Source of the DNA: Methanofollis sp. W23
GTDB lineage: Archaea; Halobacteriota; Methanomicrobia; Methanomicrobiales; Methanofollaceae
Length of the DNA: 64,000 nt
Assembly (NCBI RefSeq): GCF_017875325.1
Contig: NZ_JAGGMN010000001.1
Coordinates: forward strand, 2,748,140-2,812,139
Direction: 5' to 3'
In this document: piece after piece, positions 1-9,927 of the stretch
How the letters are laid out: every line of letters starts with the position of its first letter
Position numbering within the stretch: the first letter of the stretch is position 1
Program-made: the position numbers and the translations under genes
Notes under the pieces: model-generated
What the model saw: the letters and a program-made list of their open reading frames with translations, nothing else
Databases searched by the model: none
Told to the model about the DNA's origin: nothing

Positions 1-1335
1 GCGCATCCCCCTCTTCTCGTCGCCTGGGTATCTCGGCACCTCTGCCGTCTGCTCAGGCGCCCCCTCCACCTCGTAGCGTGCCGGGTCAGGGACAAAGAAG
101 AACCGATCTGAAGTCTCGTCGATGACCGCCTTGTTCTGAGCATACAGATTCTCCCACGAAAACGAGATATCCGTATCCCCGGTCCCGAGATCGACCATCG
201 CCTGGCACACCGCCTCAGGCTGGATCCCCCGGCGTGCGATCGCCCGCAAGGTCCCCAGGTGGATATCGTCCCAGCCCGTATAGGTCCCCTCGTCGATCCC
301 CTGGTGCATCGAAGACGTCGAGAGGACCAGTCCCTCGATGGACATCCGGCCATAATGGCGATACACTGGTGGCTTCCAACCGAAATAGTCAAAGATATAC
401 CGCTGCCGCCTGGTGTTGGCGATGTGGTCCTTGCCCCTGATCACATGGGTGATCCCAAGGAGATGATCGTCGACCACCACCGAGAAGTTCATCAGCGGAT
501 AGACCTTTGCTTCGATCCGCGGGTGGGCCGGGGCGTCGACGATCCTGAAGATGGAGAAGTCCCTGATCGCCGGGTCAGGGTGTTCCAGATCGGTCTTGAC
601 GCGGACTGTCACCTGTCCCTCGGCAAACCCGCCAGAGAGCATCTGTTCCCAGAGTTCCAGGTTCTCCTCGATGGTATGTGACCGGCACGGACAGGCCTTC
701 TTGGCAAGTTTCAGTTCCCTGAACCGCCCTGCATCGCAGGTGCAGACATACGCTCCACCCAGTTCGATGAGTTTCCTGCCCAGGTCATAGTAGATATCCA
801 TCCGGTCGGACTGGTAGACAATATCGGTCACCCCAAGTCCCATCCACTCGATATCCTCCTGGACCATTCTATATGCCTCAGGGTCCACCCGGCGCGGGTC
901 GGTGTCTTCGATCCGCAGGACATAGCGCCCGCCGTACCGCTTCACATAGGCGTCATTGAGAAATGCCGCCCGGGCATGACCAAGGTGGAGCGGGCCTGAG
1001 GGGTTGGGGGCAAACCGCATGACCACGCCGCCCTCGCTCTCTTCCAGGGGGGGAAGTTCTTTCTTCTCTTTCTTTTTCTTCTTCCCCGTGTCCATCTCGC
1101 CGGCGACCTCTGGAGCGAGTTCGGCAAGTTTTGCCTTCCACGTCTCCGGGTCCATCGCCGCCACCTCGGCCAGCACCTCGTCGAGGGCTGCCGGGAGTTC
1201 TTTTGCGTGCGGCCTGAGTTCAGGATGGGTGCCAAGCACCTTGCCCATCACCGCCTTCGCCCTGGGGACGCTGCCATGCTTTGCCGCGTTCTCGAGCGCG
1301 TAGACGAGGAGGATTTGTCTGAGCGCTGCGTCCAT
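1..1335 (-). CDS. gltX: Glutamyl-tRNA synthetase, archaeal type (3' end beyond window)
   Basis: Charges tRNA-Glu with glutamate in the cytoplasm. The reading frame is open from the ATG at 1335 to the window edge (445 codons), so the anticodon-binding C-terminus is cut off. An archaeal N-terminal extension of about 100 residues, ending in a lysine-rich linker, precedes the Rossmann fold. The class I HIGH motif appears as PSGPLHLGHARA, followed by LRIEDTDPRR. The start lies one base after the idsA stop, so translation is probably coupled. It is the last visible gene of the minus-strand superoperon. Confidence 0.95.
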   Translation of the reverse strand, partial: MDAALRQILLVYALENAAKHGSVPRAKAVMGKVLGTHPELRPHAKELPAALDEVLAEVAAMDPETWKAKLAELAPEVAGEMDTGKKKKKEKKELPPLEESEGGVVMRFAPNPSGPLHLGHARAAFLNDAYVKRYGGRYVLRIEDTDPRRVDPEAYRMVQEDIEWMGLGVTDIVYQSDRMDIYYDLGRKLIELGGAYVCTCDAGRFRELKLAKKACPCRSHTIEENLELWEQMLSGGFAEGQVTVRVKTDLEHPDPAIRDFSIFRIVDAPAHPRIEAKVYPLMNFSVVVDDHLLGITHVIRGKDHIANTRRQRYIFDYFGWKPPVYRHYGRMSIEGLVLSTSSMHQGIDEGTYTGWDDIHLGTLRAIARRGIQPEAVCQAMVDLGTGDTDISFSWENLYAQNKAVIDETSDRFFFVPDPARYEVEGAPEQTAEVPRYPGDEKRGMR

Positions 1336-1336
1336 C

Positions 1337-2311
1337 TCAGAAACTCCTGCTGATGAAAAACTCCACCAGGTCTTCTAAGTGCTGGCGCTCCTTGCACTCT
1401 GGCAGGACTGTGAGAGCGTGCTTGGCCGTCGCCACTTTCTCCTCGGCGACCCGCCTGACCGCGTCGACCACCCCGGCCTCCTTCAGTTCGGCGATCGCCC
1501 TGTCCACTTCCTCGGGCGTGAGGTCAGGACGGCGGTACTTCGAGAGGTTGAGCCCCTTCTCCCGCGCCGTGATCGCGATGAGCGTCTGTTTGCCCTCGCG
1601 CAGGTCAGATCCACGGTCCTTCCCGCTCTTCTCAGGGGGAGCGATGAAGTCGATGAGGTCATCCTGAATCTGGAAGGCGATCCCGGCGTTCATCCCGTAC
1701 TGGTAGAGTGCGTCGACCTGGACGGCGTTCCCCCCGGCCAGAACCCCTCCAATGGCTGCCGATGCCGCATACAGGGCCCCAGTCTTCTTCCCGGCCATCT
1801 CGAGATATTCAAAGGCGTCGACCTCTTTCTCGGCCTTTTCGAAGGCCATGTCCTGGTGTTGCCCCTCGCAGATCTCGGCGCACGTCCGTGCCAGCATCGC
1901 GACCGCCTTCACCCGCGCCCGGTCGTCGGCGACCGCATGGGTAATGAACTCGAAGGCTTTCGCATACAGGACATCGCCTGCCAGGATCGCCGTCGGTTCG
2001 TCCCACTTGACATGGACCGTCGGGGCGCCCCGGCGCGTCGCGTCCCCATCCATGATATCGTCATGGATGAGGGTGAAGGTGTGCGTCATCTCCAGGCCGA
2101 TCGCCGCGTGCATCAGGTCGTCTGAAGACCCGGGCCGCACCGCCTCGGCCGCCAGGAGGAGCACCGCCGGCCGCAGGCGTTTCCCGCCTGCGAGCAGCAG
2201 GTGTGCACTTGCCTTATAGAGTTCGCCAAACGCATCACTGAAATACCGTTCGAGCATCATGTCGACCTGCTCGGCGGTCTTATCCAGATAATCTTTGAGA
2301 TCTTCGCTCAT
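1337..2311 (-). CDS. idsA: Geranylgeranyl/farnesyl diphosphate synthase (short-chain trans-prenyltransferase)
   Basis: Condenses IPP onto allylic diphosphates to give the C15/C20 precursors of archaeal ether lipids. At 324 residues it has the usual family length. Both aspartate-rich motifs are present: the first as LIHDDIMDGDATRRG near residue 80 and the second as QIQDDLIDF near residue 215. GGKRLRP, the IPP-binding region, lies near residue 43. It follows the RNase J gene and precedes gltX, completing a block that also holds mvk, ipk and fni, so most of the lipid precursor pathway is co-located. Confidence 0.95.
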   Translation of the reverse strand: MSEDLKDYLDKTAEQVDMMLERYFSDAFGELYKASAHLLLAGGKRLRPAVLLLAAEAVRPGSSDDLMHAAIGLEMTHTFTLIHDDIMDGDATRRGAPTVHVKWDEPTAILAGDVLYAKAFEFITHAVADDRARVKAVAMLARTCAEICEGQHQDMAFEKAEKEVDAFEYLEMAGKKTGALYAASAAIGGVLAGGNAVQVDALYQYGMNAGIAFQIQDDLIDFIAPPEKSGKDRGSDLREGKQTLIAITAREKGLNLSKYRRPDLTPEEVDRAIAELKEAGVVDAVRRVAEEKVATAKHALTVLPECKERQHLEDLVEFFISRSF

Positions 2312-2328
2312 ACGGAACCATTCCTTCC

Positions 2329-3666
2329 TTATTTGATCAACACTCTCTGCCCGTTCCTCAGGAGGTGGAGGTCATTGTTGAGAGTGTACCCGCACCCCTC
2401 TGCAAACCTCAGGTATCCCCCGGTCATATCGATGTCCCCATGGGAGGGGATGATATGCTGCGGGTTGAGGAGGTGGATCAGTTCATAGTGATCTTCCACA
2501 TAGGCGTGACCACTCACGTGAAGTTCATCAAAGATCCGCGCTCCCTTCATCCGTAACAGGGTCTCGACCAGGTGACGCTGCCCATAATTCATCGGGTTTG
2601 GGATGACCTTTGCCGAGAAGAGGATCTTGTCCCCTTTTGCGGTCCTGAACGGCGTATCGCCGTGGGCGATCCTGGTCAGGATCGCCCCTGGCTCACCCTG
2701 GTGGCCGGTGACGATCGGGACGTACTTGTCCTTCCCATTCTTCATGATCTGGCGCAGCGTCCGGTCGACCGTCCGCCTGTTCCCGAAGACCGAGAGGTTC
2801 TTGGGGAAGGCAACAAGTTTGAGTTTCTCCGCCGTCGTCGAGTAGCGCTCCATCGACCGCCCGAGCAGGACCGGCTTTCTCCCGATCTCATATGCACACT
2901 CGGCGATGGTCTTGATCCTTGAAATATGGGACGAGAACGTCGAGACGATGATCGCACTCTTGTCGTCCTCATAACTGGTCATCGTGTCCCTGACCAGTTC
3001 TTTTGCGATCCGCTCGCTCGGCGCCCTGCCCTTCCGCTCGATGTTGGTGGACTCGACGATGAGGGCAAGCACTCCCTCCTTCCCGATCTGGCGCAGCCGC
3101 GCGAAGTCCGGGGGGTCACCGAGCACCGGGGTGCGATCGAGCTTGAAGTCGTTGGCGTACACCACCGCCCCGCGTTTGGTATGGAGCACTGCCATCACTG
3201 TGTCGATGATCGAGTGCTGCGTCCGCACAAACTCAAGGGTGAGGTTCTGGGAGATACGGTAGCGGTTGCCTGACCGTAGCACCTGGAGCTTGTTGTTTAC
3301 CCCGAACTTCTGTTCGCCCTGGATCTGTTGTTTGATCAGCTCGATAGTATATGGTGTCCCGATGATGGGAGCATTGTACCGGTGGGCGAGTTTTGGGATC
3401 GCACCGATATGGTCCAGGTGACCATGCGTGCACACGATCGCCTTCACTGTCCCTTCGACTGTGTTCATCATCGTGTCGTCGGGGATGGCTTTCATCTCGA
3501 TGAGGTCCAGAGAATGCATTTTCTCAAGGTCTGCATCCTCGTGGATCATGATCTGATCGAGCCTTATGCCCATATCAAAGATGACGATCTCTTTTCCGCA
3601 GCGGACTGCAGTCATGTTTCGGCCGACTTCATTATAGCCGCCCACTGCAACGATCTCAACATCCAT
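2329..3666 (-). CDS. rnj: Ribonuclease J (archaeal aRNase J, beta-CASP metallo-beta-lactamase)
   Basis: A metallo-beta-lactamase/beta-CASP nuclease; archaeal members are 5'-3' exoribonucleases of mRNA turnover. Zinc ligands are visible in HGHLDHIGAIPKL. TGHQGEPGA and the C-terminal HVSGHAYVEDH and IPSHGD motifs are also present. I chose the ATG at 3666 (445 residues, MDVEIVAVGG) because AAGGAG lies about 8 nt upstream. The frame is open nine codons further to a GTG, but that would overlap the upstream isomerase gene. It lies between fni and idsA. Confidence 0.93.
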   Translation of the reverse strand: MDVEIVAVGGYNEVGRNMTAVRCGKEIVIFDMGIRLDQIMIHEDADLEKMHSLDLIEMKAIPDDTMMNTVEGTVKAIVCTHGHLDHIGAIPKLAHRYNAPIIGTPYTIELIKQQIQGEQKFGVNNKLQVLRSGNRYRISQNLTLEFVRTQHSIIDTVMAVLHTKRGAVVYANDFKLDRTPVLGDPPDFARLRQIGKEGVLALIVESTNIERKGRAPSERIAKELVRDTMTSYEDDKSAIIVSTFSSHISRIKTIAECAYEIGRKPVLLGRSMERYSTTAEKLKLVAFPKNLSVFGNRRTVDRTLRQIMKNGKDKYVPIVTGHQGEPGAILTRIAHGDTPFRTAKGDKILFSAKVIPNPMNYGQRHLVETLLRMKGARIFDELHVSGHAYVEDHYELIHLLNPQHIIPSHGDIDMTGGYLRFAEGCGYTLNNDLHLLRNGQRVLIK

Positions 3667-3685
3667 TTTTCTTCTCCTTGTGTCT

Positions 3686-4720
3686 TTATTCACAGAGCAT
3701 CAGCCTTGTAGTCCCGGTAATATAGGTCCGTACATGCGCAAGGTCCTGGATGCTGCCAGAGCCGGTCAGAAACATTGCGACCTGCAGTTCCCTGAGGAAC
3801 GCCCTGACAGTCTGTTCAAGTGTATCTTCACTTTGCATAGCCGGTTTGAGAAGGGGAAGGGCCATGCCCCCGAGATCGGCGCCGAGCGCAATGGCTCTGG
3901 CAATATCGATCCCGCTTCTCACGCCACCGGTGGCGATCACCGGCCCGCTGCCTGCGACCTCGCAGAGGCTTACCACAGTGGGGATCCCCCATCCGAGGAA
4001 ACGCTGGCCGAGGGCCTTGAGTTCTTTGTTCTCTCCAGCGCGTTCCACTTCGACTGCGGCCCACGAGGTGCCACCTGCGCCGCCGAGGTCGATCGCCGCG
4101 GCGCCTGCACCCCAGATGAGACGTGCGGTCTCTGCCGAGATCCCGGCCCCGGTCTCCTTGAGGATCACCGGAGTCTTGAAGTTGTTGCAGAGGTCTCCGA
4201 TCGCCGCAAGACACCCGCGGGCATCATGATCGCCTTCTGGCTGGGTGGCTTCCTGAAGGAAGTTGAGATGGATGCAGAGGGCGTCTGCATCGATCATCTC
4301 GACTGCCCGCTCGGCCCATTCTGCACCGTGGTCGCGGAGTTGTACCGCCCCGAGGTTTGCGCAGAGAAAGGCGTGCGGCGCCTCGTCTCGTACCACCGTG
4401 AAACTCTTTTCAAGGTCAGGGTGTTCGAGGGCCGCTCGCTGCGACCCCACGCCCATCCCGAGTTTGAACTTCTCGGCGACCCTGGCGAGTCTTCGGTTTA
4501 CCTCGGTGGTCGCCGGGTGACCGCCGGTCATCGCCGCGATAAAGAGAGGGGAGCCGAGCTCCGCTCCCAGAAAGCGTGTCTGCAGTCTGATCCCGTCCAG
4601 GTCCAGTTCAGGAAGGGCCGCATGCGCGAGCCTGACGTCGTCGAACCCGGCTCGTCCTGCCTCGACCTGTTCGTTGCAGCAGATCTTGAGGTGGTCGAGT
4701 TTGCGGGAGGGGGTCTGCAT
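3686..4720 (-). CDS. fni: Type 2 isopentenyl-diphosphate delta-isomerase
   Basis: FMN-dependent interconversion of IPP and DMAPP. The 344 residues match the IDI-2 family length. Recognisable parts are the N-terminal RKLDHL substrate segment, FIAAMTGGH, the glycine-rich GGAGGTSWA and the phosphate-binding GGVRSGIDIARAIALGA. The start at 4720 gives the conserved MQTPSRKLDHL opening; the Shine-Dalgarno is weak. It sits between ipk and the RNase J gene and uses the IPP that ipk makes. Confidence 0.95.
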   Translation of the reverse strand: MQTPSRKLDHLKICCNEQVEAGRAGFDDVRLAHAALPELDLDGIRLQTRFLGAELGSPLFIAAMTGGHPATTEVNRRLARVAEKFKLGMGVGSQRAALEHPDLEKSFTVVRDEAPHAFLCANLGAVQLRDHGAEWAERAVEMIDADALCIHLNFLQEATQPEGDHDARGCLAAIGDLCNNFKTPVILKETGAGISAETARLIWGAGAAAIDLGGAGGTSWAAVEVERAGENKELKALGQRFLGWGIPTVVSLCEVAGSGPVIATGGVRSGIDIARAIALGADLGGMALPLLKPAMQSEDTLEQTVRAFLRELQVAMFLTGSGSIQDLAHVRTYITGTTRLMLCE

Positions 4721-4781
4721 ATCTTGTGTGATCTCAATCCCTCCGAAAGTATCTGGGTGTGCCTGCAGACTTCTCTGAATC

Positions 4782-5537
4782 TCACCTTCTGACTATCGTT
4801 CCACCGTGGTCTTTTCCGTCGAGGAAGTCCTCGATATGGGAGATATGGAATATATGCGACTCCACTCCTGCTTCGGCGAGTGCGAGCAATTCGGTAATCT
4901 TCCCTTTCATCCCGCCGGTGACGTCGGTGTTCCCTGAACACCCGATAGACAGACGTCCGACTGAGTCCCTTGTGATCTCCGGCACGACCGCCCCCCTGTC
5001 GAGGACGCCCGGGACATCGGTTGCAAGCCCGACCCGTCCTGCATCAAGTGCAAGGGCGAGGTACCGGATGATCTGGTCACCTGAAATGATACAGGCACCG
5101 CGGCGTGCGTCCATCACCACGTCCCCATGAAGGACCGGGGTGACGCCCAACCGCACCAGTTGAGCTATAGGTATGCACTCACAGGATATGAGTTGTCCGC
5201 TCTCGGCACGGCACGCGGCCAGGGGGTGGACACCGATCGCGTCCACTCCATGCTCGCGCAACGCCGCCACCACGGCCCTGTTGAGGCTGGCGACCGCTTC
5301 GTGGGTCACGGCGATCCCCGTCTTGTTCCCAGGGCCGACGCCTTCCTGGATCTGGTATTTCTTTGCTTCAGGGTGGCCGCAGGATCCCGCCCCATGGACG
5401 AGGACCAGTCGAAGGTCGGGCCTGGCTGCGATCACCCCGGCAAGTGTCGCCAGGCGCGCGTACTCGATCGCTCCTGTCCCTGCCTTGTCGGTGACAACGC
5501 TCCCGCCGAGTTTTAACAGAATGACTTTTTTATCCAT
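4782..5537 (-). CDS. ipk: Isopentenyl phosphate kinase
   Basis: Phosphorylates isopentenyl phosphate to IPP, the last step of the archaeal alternative mevalonate pathway. Amino acid kinase fold: LKLGGSVVTDK at the N-terminus, HGAGSCGHPEA with the substrate-selecting histidine, SGDQIIRYLA and TGGMKGKI towards the C-terminus. The frame stays open 24 codons upstream, but the ATG at 5537 (MDKKVILLKLGG, 251 residues) overlaps the mvk 3' end by only 8 bp and fits the family start. Confidence 0.95.
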   Translation of the reverse strand: MDKKVILLKLGGSVVTDKAGTGAIEYARLATLAGVIAARPDLRLVLVHGAGSCGHPEAKKYQIQEGVGPGNKTGIAVTHEAVASLNRAVVAALREHGVDAIGVHPLAACRAESGQLISCECIPIAQLVRLGVTPVLHGDVVMDARRGACIISGDQIIRYLALALDAGRVGLATDVPGVLDRGAVVPEITRDSVGRLSIGCSGNTDVTGGMKGKITELLALAEAGVESHIFHISHIEDFLDGKDHGGTIVRR

Positions 5538-6399
5538 TTTTCTCTTTGCGTATGCCTTTGGTGTCGATGGTGGTGATGATCGAGCGTGCGCCCATTGCGT
5601 CGATCGCACCTGCGACCCTGCTCTTGGCGTGTTTGGGACAGAGTGCGACCATACATCCGCCGCCGCCTGCCCCGGTCATTTTGGCCCCGAAGGCGCCGGC
5701 CGCCCTGGCCGAGAGCACCAGTTTGGAGAGTACCGGGTGACCAACCCCCAGGGCTTCGAGAAGGGCGTGGTTGACGTCCATGCACTTCCCGAGTTGTTGC
5801 GGTTTGTTGATCGACTTGATCGCCTGGGTGGTCACGGCCCCGATGGCGTCCATGATGGGGTCCACGATCTCGGGGTGGTGCCGTTGTTCTTTTGCGACGA
5901 GTTCCACCATCTTTGCGGTCGAGTGGGAGATCTGTGAGTTCCCGATGACCAAGTGGAGGTTCTGCGGGGGAAGTCTGCGTTTCGAGTCCCCGGTGATCAG
6001 GACGATCCCCCCGAAGGTCGTGACATAGGTGTCGGTCGGGCTTGCTCTTCCTCTCTGGACCTTTTTCTCAATGGCAAAGGCGCGACGTGCGATCTCTTCT
6101 CGCGAAAATCCGAGTTTGAACTCGTCTGAGATCGCGGCAAGAGTCGCTGTTGTCACGGCCGCGGATGAACCCAGACCTGAAGACGATGGGATCTGGGATC
6201 TGATATAGACACTCCCCCTCACCCCGGCCGACTTAAAACATTCCTCGATATAGGGCGAACGTACATGGGCTGGGTGGCGGTGTTTCCTGACTGTTACGGT
6301 GACCCTGGGTTTGATGGCCATTGCCATGCCAGGTTTCCCGTAGACGACGGCATGCTCTCCAAAAAGGAAGACTTTGCCGGGTGCGCTCCAGGTGGCCAC
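5530..6399 (-). CDS. mvk: Mevalonate kinase
   Basis: GHMP-family kinase that makes mevalonate 5-phosphate. It has 289 residues. The N-terminal PGKVFLFGEHAVVYG, the ATP-binding SSGLGSSAAVTTATLA near residue 73 and the C-terminal KMTGAGGGGCMVAL are all intact. It is co-transcribed with ipk (8-bp overlap) and lies one base after the MEMO-family gene, so the early and late mevalonate steps share a transcript. Confidence 0.96.
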   Translation of the reverse strand: MATWSAPGKVFLFGEHAVVYGKPGMAMAIKPRVTVTVRKHRHPAHVRSPYIEECFKSAGVRGSVYIRSQIPSSSGLGSSAAVTTATLAAISDEFKLGFSREEIARRAFAIEKKVQRGRASPTDTYVTTFGGIVLITGDSKRRLPPQNLHLVIGNSQISHSTAKMVELVAKEQRHHPEIVDPIMDAIGAVTTQAIKSINKPQQLGKCMDVNHALLEALGVGHPVLSKLVLSARAAGAFGAKMTGAGGGGCMVALCPKHAKSRVAGAIDAMGARSIITTIDTKGIRKEKNG

Positions 6400-6400
6400 G

Positions 6401-7195
6401 CTATACCACCGCTATCGCCGCATACCCGACGGCGATCGGGTCCCCTGTGACGTCCCCGCTTGTAGTGTAGGAGAGGAGATGTCCTCGCGTGGCGCCAAGA
6501 CCCCTGGTTGCAAGGACCATCGCGGCGATCGGCCCGTATCCGCAGGCACTGACATGCAGGGATCGGATCCTCTGGTAAAATTGGGGGATATCCAGCGTCT
6601 CCAGCGCCTCGATCGCCTGTAGGTCGATCTGCCTGGCGAGATCCATGTGGATATAATGCGAGAAGTCGCTTGAGGCCACGACCCGCACCTCCCGTCCGGT
6701 CTCGCGTGTGGCGTGCACGACCGCGGCCGCCAGCGCTTCGGCGCTCTCCATACTCTGGTCTCCCATCATGAGAGGAGCGACCCGTGCCCGTGGAAAGCGG
6801 TACTTGATGAAGGGCATCTGCACCTCGATCGAGTGTTCGCCGGCATGGGCGCCTTCGTCCACTGGCACCCCGATCGCCTCAACCAGTGCGGCATCGGTAT
6901 CAATGATCCCGAGGGGAGTCTCCCAGGGAACTGCCGAGGCGCAGGTCATGAACCCTTCATGACTTGGGCCGATTACAATAAATGTCCCGTCAAAAGAGGA
7001 TGGAATGGCGGCAAAGGCCCGTGCCGCCACGGCCCCTGAATAGGGGTAGCCTGCGTGGGGGGAGACGATGCCAAGGGCATCATCGGGCATGTCGGTCTCT
7101 CCAGCATCCAGGAAGACCATCTCGAGGAACTGCTCAAGGTGGGCCGGGTCACCTGGATAATACATGCCAGAGACGCTGCATGCTCTCGTCTCCAT
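6401..7195 (-). CDS. MEMO1 family protein (AmmeMemoRadiSam system protein B homologue)
   Basis: A 264-residue MEMO-family protein related to extradiol dioxygenases. SPHAGYPYSG, IGPSHEGF, GEHSIEVQMPFI and SSDFSHYI carry the conserved His/Asp/Cys positions of the family. In archaea this gene usually stands, as here, between rps2 and mvk. The biochemical role in archaea is not established. Members named AmmeMemoRadiSam B occur with radical SAM and AMMECR1 proteins, but neither is adjacent here. Confidence 0.9.
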   Translation of the reverse strand: METRACSVSGMYYPGDPAHLEQFLEMVFLDAGETDMPDDALGIVSPHAGYPYSGAVAARAFAAIPSSFDGTFIVIGPSHEGFMTCASAVPWETPLGIIDTDAALVEAIGVPVDEGAHAGEHSIEVQMPFIKYRFPRARVAPLMMGDQSMESAEALAAAVVHATRETGREVRVVASSDFSHYIHMDLARQIDLQAIEALETLDIPQFYQRIRSLHVSACGYGPIAAMVLATRGLGATRGHLLSYTTSGDVTGDPIAVGYAAIAVV

Positions 7196-7208
7196 CCATG
7201 TTCCCTCC

Positions 7209-7820
7209 TTAGAGTTCGGTCTCGAAGTCTTCGGGAGTGAGAGAGGTGGAGACTCCGCGGATACGGAATATCTCCTTCGTAAGCAGGTAGTAGACGAGTG
7301 AGAGTGCCTTTCTCCCCTTGTTGTTCGTCGGGATGACCAGGTCGAGGTTTTTGGTCATGTTGTTCGTGTCGCAGAGCCCGACGACCGGGATCCCGTTCTG
7401 GATTGCTTCCTTGATCGCCTGCACATCACCCATCGGGTCGGTGACCACGACGACTTCAGGCTCAAGGTAGTCCCTGAAGTTCGGGTTGGTCAGGGTACCA
7501 GGGATGTAACGGCCGATTGCCGACGTCCCGCCGATGCTCTCGGCGAACTTCTTGGCCGGGTACTGGGCGTACTGCCTCGAAGCCACGACCAGAATCTTTG
7601 GGGCGTCGTACTGGGAAAGGAACTTTGCTGCGGTCTTGATCCTCTCGTCGGTCGACCTGATGTCAAGGATATACAGCCCATCCCCGCGCACGCGGTAGAT
7701 GAACTTCTTCATATCCTGGCTCTTCTGCTGTGTGCCGATGTGGACGCCCGCGGCGAGGTAATCTTCCACCGGCGCGAGGGGCTCCTCCAGCACGATCTCC
7801 ATCTCATTTGCTTCAGCCAT
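7209..7820 (-). CDS. rps2: Small ribosomal subunit protein uS2
   Basis: Ribosomal protein S2 of 203 residues, a typical archaeal length. It shows [29 protein letters not shown]-type residues (here [12 protein letters not shown]) and [12 protein letters not shown]. It begins two bases after the enolase stop and is followed by the MEMO gene, the usual euryarchaeal order. Confidence 0.97.
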   Translation of the reverse strand: MAEANEMEIVLEEPLAPVEDYLAAGVHIGTQQKSQDMKKFIYRVRGDGLYILDIRSTDERIKTAAKFLSQYDAPKILVVASRQYAQYPAKKFAESIGGTSAIGRYIPGTLTNPNFRDYLEPEVVVVTDPMGDVQAIKEAIQNGIPVVGLCDTNNMTKNLDLVIPTNNKGRKALSLVYYLLTKEIFRIRGVSTSLTPEDFETEL

Positions 7821-7822
7821 AT

Positions 7823-9010
7823 TTAGATCAGCTCCTCAATGCGTAACAGTTCATTCAGTTTTGCGATCCGCTCGCCGCCCACGACCCCGCATTTGAGAAA
7901 GACGCTCTCGAACGCGGTGGCGAGATGCGCGATGGTCTCGTCGGTTGTCTCACCAGACCGGTGACTCATCACCGTCTCCATACCATGGGCCTGAGCGAGG
8001 TGGATTGCCTCGTAGGTGTCGGTCAGGGTACCGATCTGGTTGGGTTTGATGAGCACGCAGTTGGACGCCTCGGTCTCGATGCCCCTGGTGATCCGCTCGG
8101 CATTGGTGACATAGAGGTCGTCCCCACAGATAAGGCACCGGTCGCGGACCTGCCTGGTGAGCTCGGCAAACCCTTCGAAGTCCTCCTCTTGAAGAGGGTC
8201 TTCGACATAGACCAGATGATACTGGTCGATGAGTTCGGCAATATAGGCAACCTGGTCTTCTGTTGTCCGCTTTGCGTCTTTGTATGTGTAGGTCTTGCCG
8301 TCCCAGAGTTCAGAGGCCGCAACATCGACACCCATGTTGATCGCAAAGTTCAGTTCGTCAGAGACTGCACCCACGGCTTCCTGGAGCAGTTCAAATGCTT
8401 CGGAGTCCTGGATCCTGGGTGCCCACGCGCCTTCGTCCCCCTTGCCGCACCCTTTTCCGGCTGCGACCAGGAGTTCTTTTACTTTCTGGTGTACCGTGGC
8501 GTTGGCAAAGACTGCCTCCTCCGCACACGATGCACCGGTCGGTACAATCAGGAACTCCTGGATGTCGGTGGCATTGGACGCATGCGCCCCTCCGCCGATG
8601 ACATTGCCCAGGGGCAGGGGAGTCTTCTGGGCGAAGGCTCCACCAAGATACCTGAAGAGGTCGGTTCCGGTTGCATCTGCCGCGGCCTTTGCGCAGGCCA
8701 GGGAAAGCGCAACCGCGACATTTGCACCAATGTTTGAGAAGTCTGCCGTCCCGTCGATCTCATGTAGGGCGGCGTCGAAACCTGCCTGGTCTGCGGCGTC
8801 TCTCCCGATGAGTTCGGGCAGGAGATGTTCGCGTGCCGCCGCGATTGCCTCGCGTGGCGGCCGCACCTTTGCTTCCCAGGTGCCGGTCGAAGCCCCGCTT
8901 GGAGCCGCGGCCCGACCAAAACCAAATGCAGTGTAGATCTCAGCCTCAACAGTGGGGTTGCCCCGACTGTCCTGGATTGTCCTCAGTCCAATTCTCTCAA
9001 TCTCAGTCAT
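7823..9010 (-). CDS. eno: Enolase (phosphopyruvate hydratase)
   Basis: Interconverts 2-phosphoglycerate and phosphoenolpyruvate in gluconeogenesis or glycolysis. At 395 residues it is slightly short for an enolase. Catalytic and metal residues appear intact: [21 protein letters not shown]-like [42 protein letters not shown] and [10 protein letters not shown]. It lies between rpoK and rps2 in the conserved archaeal cluster. Confidence 0.97.
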   Translation of the reverse strand: MTEIERIGLRTIQDSRGNPTVEAEIYTAFGFGRAAAPSGASTGTWEAKVRPPREAIAAAREHLLPELIGRDAADQAGFDAALHEIDGTADFSNIGANVAVALSLACAKAAADATGTDLFRYLGGAFAQKTPLPLGNVIGGGAHASNATDIQEFLIVPTGASCAEEAVFANATVHQKVKELLVAAGKGCGKGDEGAWAPRIQDSEAFELLQEAVGAVSDELNFAINMGVDVAASELWDGKTYTYKDAKRTTEDQVAYIAELIDQYHLVYVEDPLQEEDFEGFAELTRQVRDRCLICGDDLYVTNAERITRGIETEASNCVLIKPNQIGTLTDTYEAIHLAQAHGMETVMSHRSGETTDETIAHLATAFESVFLKCGVVGGERIAKLNELLRIEELI

Positions 9011-9014
9011 CAGA

Positions 9015-9188
9015 TCACGCTTTTTTCTTTACGGTAATGGGGATCCGATCCTTCTCGAATTCTTCGAGTGCGATGTTGAGGGGATCGACACTGGTGGTTT
9101 GAATCAGGACTGGGGCACCCATGGAGACCTGGAGCGCTCGTGCTCCGATGATCCGTGCTTTTTCATAGCGAGTATATGGGTCCATCAT
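9015..9188 (-). CDS. rpoK: DNA-directed RNA polymerase subunit K (omega/Rpb6 homologue)
   Basis: A 57-residue frame beginning [19 protein letters not shown] and ending in a basic VKKKA tail. [20 protein letters not shown] and [10 protein letters not shown] are the Rpb6/omega signature. Two adjacent ATGs (9188 and 9185) are possible starts; GAGGGTGA just upstream favours the second. It lies between tRNA-Pro and eno, next to rpoN, where archaea usually keep it. Confidence 0.95.
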   Translation of the reverse strand: MMDPYTRYEKARIIGARALQVSMGAPVLIQTTSVDPLNIALEEFEKDRIPITVKKKA

Positions 9189-9215
9189 TCACCCTCGAAA
9201 CTCATAATAGATAAA

Positions 9216-9290
9216 TGGGGTCGCTGAGATTCGAACTCAGGTCACAGCGTCCCGAACGCCATAGGATAGTCCAGGCTACCCCACGACCCC
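9216..9290 (-). tRNA. tRNA-Pro (anticodon CGG)
   Basis: A 75-nt cloverleaf on the minus strand. The acceptor stem GGGGTCG pairs with CGACCCC, with discriminator A. The anticodon stem TGGCG/CGCTG encloses loop TTCGGGA, so the anticodon is CGG. The T-arm carries GTTCGAATC. The 3' CCA is not encoded. It lies between rpoN and rpoK in the same orientation, so it is probably cut out of the operon transcript. Confidence 0.93.
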
Positions 9291-9292
9291 TC

Positions 9293-9481
9293 TCACTGGT
9301 ACGGATTGATGTCCTCCACAATTTCCTTGTGAGTGAGCAGCATCCGCCTGCAGCAGTACCGCTTCAAACCGAGATCGTCGAGGATCTCTTGGGGATCCTC
9401 GCCTGCCTCCCGTCGCTGTTTGAATTCTTCCCACGCGGGAGAGATTACCTTACCACAGGTGACACAACGTACCGGGATCAT
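9293..9481 (-). CDS. rpoN: DNA-directed RNA polymerase subunit N (Rpb10 homologue)
   Basis: A 62-residue zinc-binding RNA polymerase subunit. [12 protein letters not shown] supplies the first CxxC pair and [11 protein letters not shown] the second, the atypical CX2C/CC site of Rpb10. It is full length for the family and sits between rps9 and the tRNA-Pro gene. Confidence 0.97.
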   Translation of the reverse strand: MIPVRCVTCGKVISPAWEEFKQRREAGEDPQEILDDLGLKRYCCRRMLLTHKEIVEDINPYQ

Positions 9482-9513
9482 ATCTCGATTTCCTCCATTT
9501 CTTTTCTCCAGCT

Positions 9514-9915
9514 TTAACGATAAGACTTCTGGAACTTTGCCCGTGCGCCTGGACCGTGTGGCTTCTTCGCTTCCTTCTGGCGAGAGTCGTTGACCAGGAG
9601 GGTGCGGTCGTAGGTGACGAAGGCGTCTTTGATCTTCGGGTCGTTATGCCACTTCACGATGCCGCGGGCGAGAGCGGTCCGTGCCGCCTCAGCCTGGCCC
9701 ATGAACCCGCCGCCGGCGACCTCGATGGTCACGTCGACGCCCTCGATCGCGCTCGGCGCGAGGAGCAGGGGTTCAGAGATCTTCATGCGGGCCAGCTCGC
9801 TCCCGTAGACCTCGAGGGGCACGGAGTTGATCCTGACCCGGCCCTTTCCTTCCTTGAGGGTCGCCCGTGCAATCGCGGTCTTTCTTTTTCCACTCGTATT
9901 AATGACCTTTACCAT
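9514..9915 (-). CDS. rps9: Small ribosomal subunit protein uS9
   Basis: A 133-residue S9 protein. It opens with [20 protein letters not shown], has [19 protein letters not shown] in the middle and ends with the conserved KFQKSYR tail that reaches the P-site. The start is 12 bp after the rpl13 stop. Confidence 0.97.
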   Translation of the reverse strand: MVKVINTSGKRKTAIARATLKEGKGRVRINSVPLEVYGSELARMKISEPLLLAPSAIEGVDVTIEVAGGGFMGQAEAARTALARGIVKWHNDPKIKDAFVTYDRTLLVNDSRQKEAKKPHGPGARAKFQKSYR

Positions 9916-9927
9916 CTCTCCATCACC